From the NCBI GenBank assembly GCA_003024985.2, contig PXIH01S0000069.1: a DNA stretch of 10,048 nt; one strand, 5' to 3'. The notes below the pieces were generated by a model. That model ran no database searches. It saw nothing but the letters and a program-made list of their open reading frames with translations, and was not told the DNA's origin. Shown piece after piece: positions 6,856-10,048 of this stretch. The translations under genes and the position numbers were made by a program. Numbering within the stretch: position 1 is the first letter of the stretch; every line of letters starts with the position of its first letter. The stretch comes from Euperipatoides rowelli. Lineage: Eukaryota > Onychophora > Udeonychophora > Euonychophora > Peripatopsidae.

Positions 6856-7328
6856 CTACTCGATTGCTAGTGAAACTGAAGTGTAATAAAATTTACAAAT
6901 TAAAATAAATCCATTTATTTTATGAAACATAACTAGGTTGAAGGCCAAACAAATTTATTTGAAAGAAAGGTTGGAGAGTATCAAAAAGCCGGAATTATGT
7001 TTAAAAGCATTTAGAACATTATACTTTCACTCTAAATGCAGACTTTTAAGAACTGATAGTGAGCCATTTTTGTTTTAGTATACATCCAATAAAATTACAT
7101 CGAATCTTTTTGAATTTTCATTTCATCATAATGTAAACACTATATATTTTTTAAAGAAACCAATGTACAAAGCTGTTTAAGGGGAAAGAAATTCAAACAT
7201 GAATAAATATTTTTCTTAACTTTAATTTTTCATATGTGTTAATCAAATAGATTTATTAATAATATGCACCCACTAGACTAAATTTCTACAGCATCTGCAA
7301 CTAGTGATTCCAATATTGGACCAAAATT

Positions 7329-7342
7329 TAATACCGGTATTA
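7329..7342. repeat. Perfect 14-bp palindrome TAATACCGGTATTA
   Basis: The 14 bases are fully self-complementary around a central CCGG. A related GGTATTA occurs again at 7374-7380. It may be a fragment of a dispersed repeat or a chance palindrome. Confidence 0.6.
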
Positions 7343-7698
7343 TGCTATTCTTATTTTTTAAAACCAGGATGCTGGTATTAATGCCATTATCTCCAAAATA
7401 ATTAGTTTTTTCTTGTATATTCATCAGGACAGGTAAAGACATAGGTAAGTTAAAAATATATTTATGCACTCTAACTCAAGTTTTCTATCAAAAACAAAAC
7501 AAAAAAAATGCATTTATTAAAAAACAATCAAGTCAAAAATAACTTCAAGCAATAAAAAAGTAACTTTTTTAAATGATTTCTAAGAAAAAGTAGAAATAGA
7601 AAACAAATTTATTCTAAAATATAAAAAAAATACAAGTAAAAAAAAAAGTTTAAATTTAAACTAACACAGAATCTTCATCGGCAATATTAAAATTTGGG

Positions 7699-7896
7699 AC
7701 CTTTCCTGTTATCTTCCCGCCAATATTTTTCTCATTTAGTATTAGTCTAGGATAGTTGAAGTTAGGGTTGAAGATAGGATAAAGGTGAATGTACTATTAA
7801 AAGAAAAATCCTTTATTGTCTAATTTCCCATTTAGTATTAAACCTTCAATAGTTGGAGTTAGTGCTCAGGGTAGGATAGGATAAAGGTTAGGATGT
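7699..7896 (+). repeat. Two-unit diverged tandem duplication
   Basis: Unit 1 (about 7699-7791) and unit 2 (about 7808-7896) share CCTTT-T-GT, TCCC, CATTTAGTATTA, then ATAGTTG-AGTTAG and AGGATA/GATAGGATAAAGGT-A-G in the same order. Indels of about 10 nt separate the blocks, and the period is about 97-100 nt. GTAGGATAGGGTTAG at about 7913-7927 repeats the 3' motif once more. Both halves are rich in purine motifs such as GGATA and GGTTAG. Confidence 0.6.
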
Positions 7897-7927
7897 AAAA
7901 AAAAAAATTCTTGTAGGATAGGGTTAG

Positions 7928-8763
7928 TTTCAAAATACCAAAAAAGTGGCAGGCTGATAATAGTAAGATCCAAAATGTGCACTTAGAGAACATAAATAGA
8001 AGAACTTATATTTCCTACCCCGTTCAGCAATTAAACCCAGCCATAGTAGAATTTTGTTTAGTTTTTAATTAAACAAATGTTTTTTAATTTGTTTTATTCG
8101 TAACTACTGTATTTTATTTTATGCCATGATCTATTTTGTGATAATGGTTTAAAATAAGATCAATTTACAAATCACTCATCGTCATAGTAAACAATGTAAT
8201 AGTTTCTATAAAACAAAAGTTAATAAATAATTATAATTAATTTAAAAAATCGCTGCCTACAGAAAAAGTGTAAGAAAAAAACAATTAACAAAGTTCCAGC
8301 CATATACTTATAAGAATAAATAAATAAATAATTCATAATAAACATTCCAAAATTATTTCAAAGTTTAGGCTAAAGTTACATTTGTGTGTGTATGTGTTTT
8401 CTAATTTTTTCAATTATTTTATAGACGATTTTAAATTATGCTCATCATTTTATTTTTTAAATATTTATTCTAAACAAAATTAGAAAACTACTGTCAATTT
8501 GGATCCTGCTAATAACTTTGAAATTCTGAATAATATAAATAAATTCATTTAGAAATATTACTATATTTTTCTTCTATTTTTTTACTAGAAAATATATATA
8601 TATATTTTTTTTTCTAGCCCAGTTAGCTACAGTATGAGCTATAAGTTCTGAGCAAACTAAAATAAATAAATAAATAAAGTTTCCGGAAACCTGTTAAGTG
8701 AACTATTGATAAATTGTTATTGCTTGACATTTGATTTCTACATCATTCATCAAGATAAAAATG
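7928..8763. other. Non-coding AT-rich stretch with simple repeats
   Basis: It contains AAAT-type tetranucleotide runs (about 8314-8331 and 8660-8678), a short TGTGTGTG run near 8383, and a (TA)n run followed by poly-T and CTAG near 8591-8619. No open frame or exon was recognised. Confidence 0.55.
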
Positions 8764-8864
8764 TTGAAATATGCATTTTAACTATACCAATTCAATGATA
8801 TAACAAAACTTATTAAGTCTTGTTATATCATTTTGAATCGGTATAGTTAAAATGCATATTTCAA
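8764..8864. repeat. 101-bp near-perfect palindrome (fold-back hairpin)
   Basis: The left arm 8764-8812 (49 nt) is the reverse complement of the right arm 8814-8864 (51 nt) around one central base (8813). Forty-seven of 49 aligned positions pair by Watson-Crick, with one 2-nt bulge in the right arm near 8833-8834. The two unpaired positions are A-C on the plus strand, so minus-strand RNA would have G-U wobbles there and pair along the whole stem. That strand is also the sense of the helicase gene. It could be a fold-back or MITE-like element, a small-RNA hairpin precursor, or a replication-generated palindrome. No target-site duplication was identified. Confidence 0.92.
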
Positions 8865-10018
8865 ATTAAATAGTTATCCATTTAACAAAAATCTGAGTCA
8901 GGTGTAGAAGCAGTTGGCAACATAGAAATATTAACTAAAGCAGTATTTTCAATGAGTAACAATTTTCTTTTACTATCATACAAGGATACTATGACTTCCC
9001 AGATGTTTAGCAGCTTCTAGCTGATGAAAGATTCAAGCTTCTGCTGTCAGATAATTATAGCTCTCTGTCTGTAAAATAACTTTTTATGAAGAGTAAAAAA
9101 TTATGAATAAATGTGTCTACAAATTTCAGTGATTCACATTCCTCTTATCCCAGGTCTTTATTAGCTTTAATCTTTAGAACTTACTCATCTCAAACGTTCA
9201 TAATTTTATTATTTATCAGACTTATTCTATTTCAAATTGTAATGTATTAGTTGCTGAATTTTTAATCTTTTTTTCATGCAATATTAAAAGCATAAACTGT
9301 TAACATGAAAAAAAAAAAATAATAAATAAAAAAAAAAGAGCAACAATCTAATAAAGTTATTTATATAATCAATAGATTGTATAATTATTGAACTAATAAA
9401 TGGTTTATATGAATTATATGACAAAAGACTGATTAATTGGAAAATTCATCTCATCCTCACAAAGGAATTTGAGAGGAGATCTCATATTTATTTATAAATT
9501 CATAATTATCAAAATTAACTGTATCAATTTTTAATTTTACACTCCTAAATAGAGAAGGTAGTAAAGGCATATGTATTATTTATAGAAAATCTTTGAGATG
9601 TGAAAAATCATTTTACAGAAATATAAACACACAGAACAATAATTTACTTTAACAAATTGTTAATTCTATCCCTCTATCTCTGTTTATAAAAGAAGTTTGA
9701 TGAATTTTTGTAGTCTTTATAGATTTTATGTAACGTATACACCTCTAAATGTAATAGGTCTACAAGGCCTAAACATTTCATGTTAAATAAATAAATAGCA
9801 AGATCTTCACCCATATGGGTTCTATTCCAGATTCCTTGTTTGGCTCTACAATAAATAATCAGTAAAAATAAAAATTTTACAATAAAAAAATCTAATTAGC
9901 CTAAAGATTATAAATTATATACCTTTACAAGTTAAATAGGTATATAGGTGTATATAGGCCTACATAAAATAAATTATATACAGTATATAGAAAAATACAT
10001 TTCATCTACCATAATACT
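8865..10018. other. Non-coding AT-rich stretch, right end
   Basis: Mostly low-complexity DNA. At 8880-9075 complexity rises: the minus strand has a 45-codon open stretch containing K-L-L-N-I-W-E-V-I-V and the plus strand a 20-codon stretch starting at 9015 between TTTAG and GTAAAA. Neither is recognised. ACCCATATGGGT (9809-9820) is a perfect 12-bp palindrome. TATAGG-type repeats lie near 9936-9960. No RNA gene is evident. Confidence 0.5.
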
Positions 10019-10048
10019 GTGTGTGTATATGTATGTGTGTGTGTATAT
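10019..10048 (+). repeat. GT/TA microsatellite at the right edge
   Basis: An alternating purine-pyrimidine tract of GT units interrupted by TA runs to the last base and probably continues outside the window. Such tracts are polymorphic. Confidence 0.85.

Larger units (their letters stand above)
6376..7698. other. Intron-like AT-rich stretch upstream of the helicase exon
   Basis: Presumed upstream intron. It contains an A16 run (6379-6394), the plus-strand frame 6503-6790 (low-complexity aromatic and Ile/Lys rich), the weak exon candidate at 6709-6855, and a 63-codon minus frame at 7278-7469 without convincing splice sites or recognisable domains. The DEAH-motif exon expected before motif III was looked for and not found. 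Confidence 0.5.

Noticed and set aside
7278-7469. 63-codon minus-strand frame ending A-D-A-V-E-I
   Set aside because: No recognised domain and no clear splice borders; the length is within chance expectation.
7761-7770. GTTAGGGTT as telomere-type repeat
   Set aside because: A single isolated occurrence within the diverged duplication; no TTAGGG tandem array.
9817-9830. GGGTTCTATTCC as a tRNA or SINE B-box
   Set aside because: It resembles GGTTCGANTCC but lacks the central G. The flanks do not form a T-stem, and no A-box or cloverleaf could be found upstream.
1-10048. CRISPR array, rRNA, tRNA or bacterial operon features
   Set aside because: No regularly spaced repeats, rRNA-like conserved cores or cloverleaf sequences were seen; the DNA is eukaryotic in style with a spliced exon.

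Overview
The window looks like AT-rich eukaryotic (animal) nuclear DNA. By eye it is about 30% G+C (not computed). It is full of poly-A/poly-T runs, short tandem repeats and scattered palindromes, and it shows no operon-like gene packing. The one gene I recognise is split by introns with ordinary GT/AG splice sites. I cannot name the species. The AT content, large introns and a RECQL4-type helicase would fit an invertebrate such as an arthropod, mollusc or cnidarian, but this is inference.

The only firmly supported coding feature is a single 183-nt internal exon on the minus strand (6155-6337). It encodes 61 residues of a RecQ-family DNA helicase of the RECQL4 type: helicase motif III (GLTATAT), followed by the linker into the second RecA-like domain. 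It is flanked by a pyrimidine-rich tract plus AG on one side and a GT donor on the other, both in phase 0. The gene therefore runs right to left. The DNA right of 6337 is probably its upstream intron and the DNA left of 6154 its downstream intron. No other exon of this gene could be recognised.

Layout. 1-82: array of the hexamer GAACTT. 83-870: non-coding with small inverted repeats. 876-1042 and 1932-2092: a diverged direct-repeat pair bracketing a more complex block (1200-1880) with exon-like or decayed coding-like stretches. 2585-2875: a CpG cluster with promoter-like motifs and a short ATG-initiated frame. 2900-4240: A-rich, low-complexity DNA. 4250-5060: an island where the A/T strand bias flips. 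5060-6150: low-complexity DNA with one possible frameshifted coding relic. 6155-6337: the helicase exon. 6340-7690: intron-like DNA. 7699-7896: an approximate two-unit tandem duplication. 8764-8864: a 101-bp near-perfect palindrome. 8870-10048: intron-like DNA ending in a GT/TA microsatellite.

Most other open frames are 60-95 codons long. At this base composition many such frames are expected by chance in 10 kb, so length alone is not evidence. Apart from the helicase exon, the most interesting structures are the palindrome, the repeat-bracketed block and the CpG cluster.
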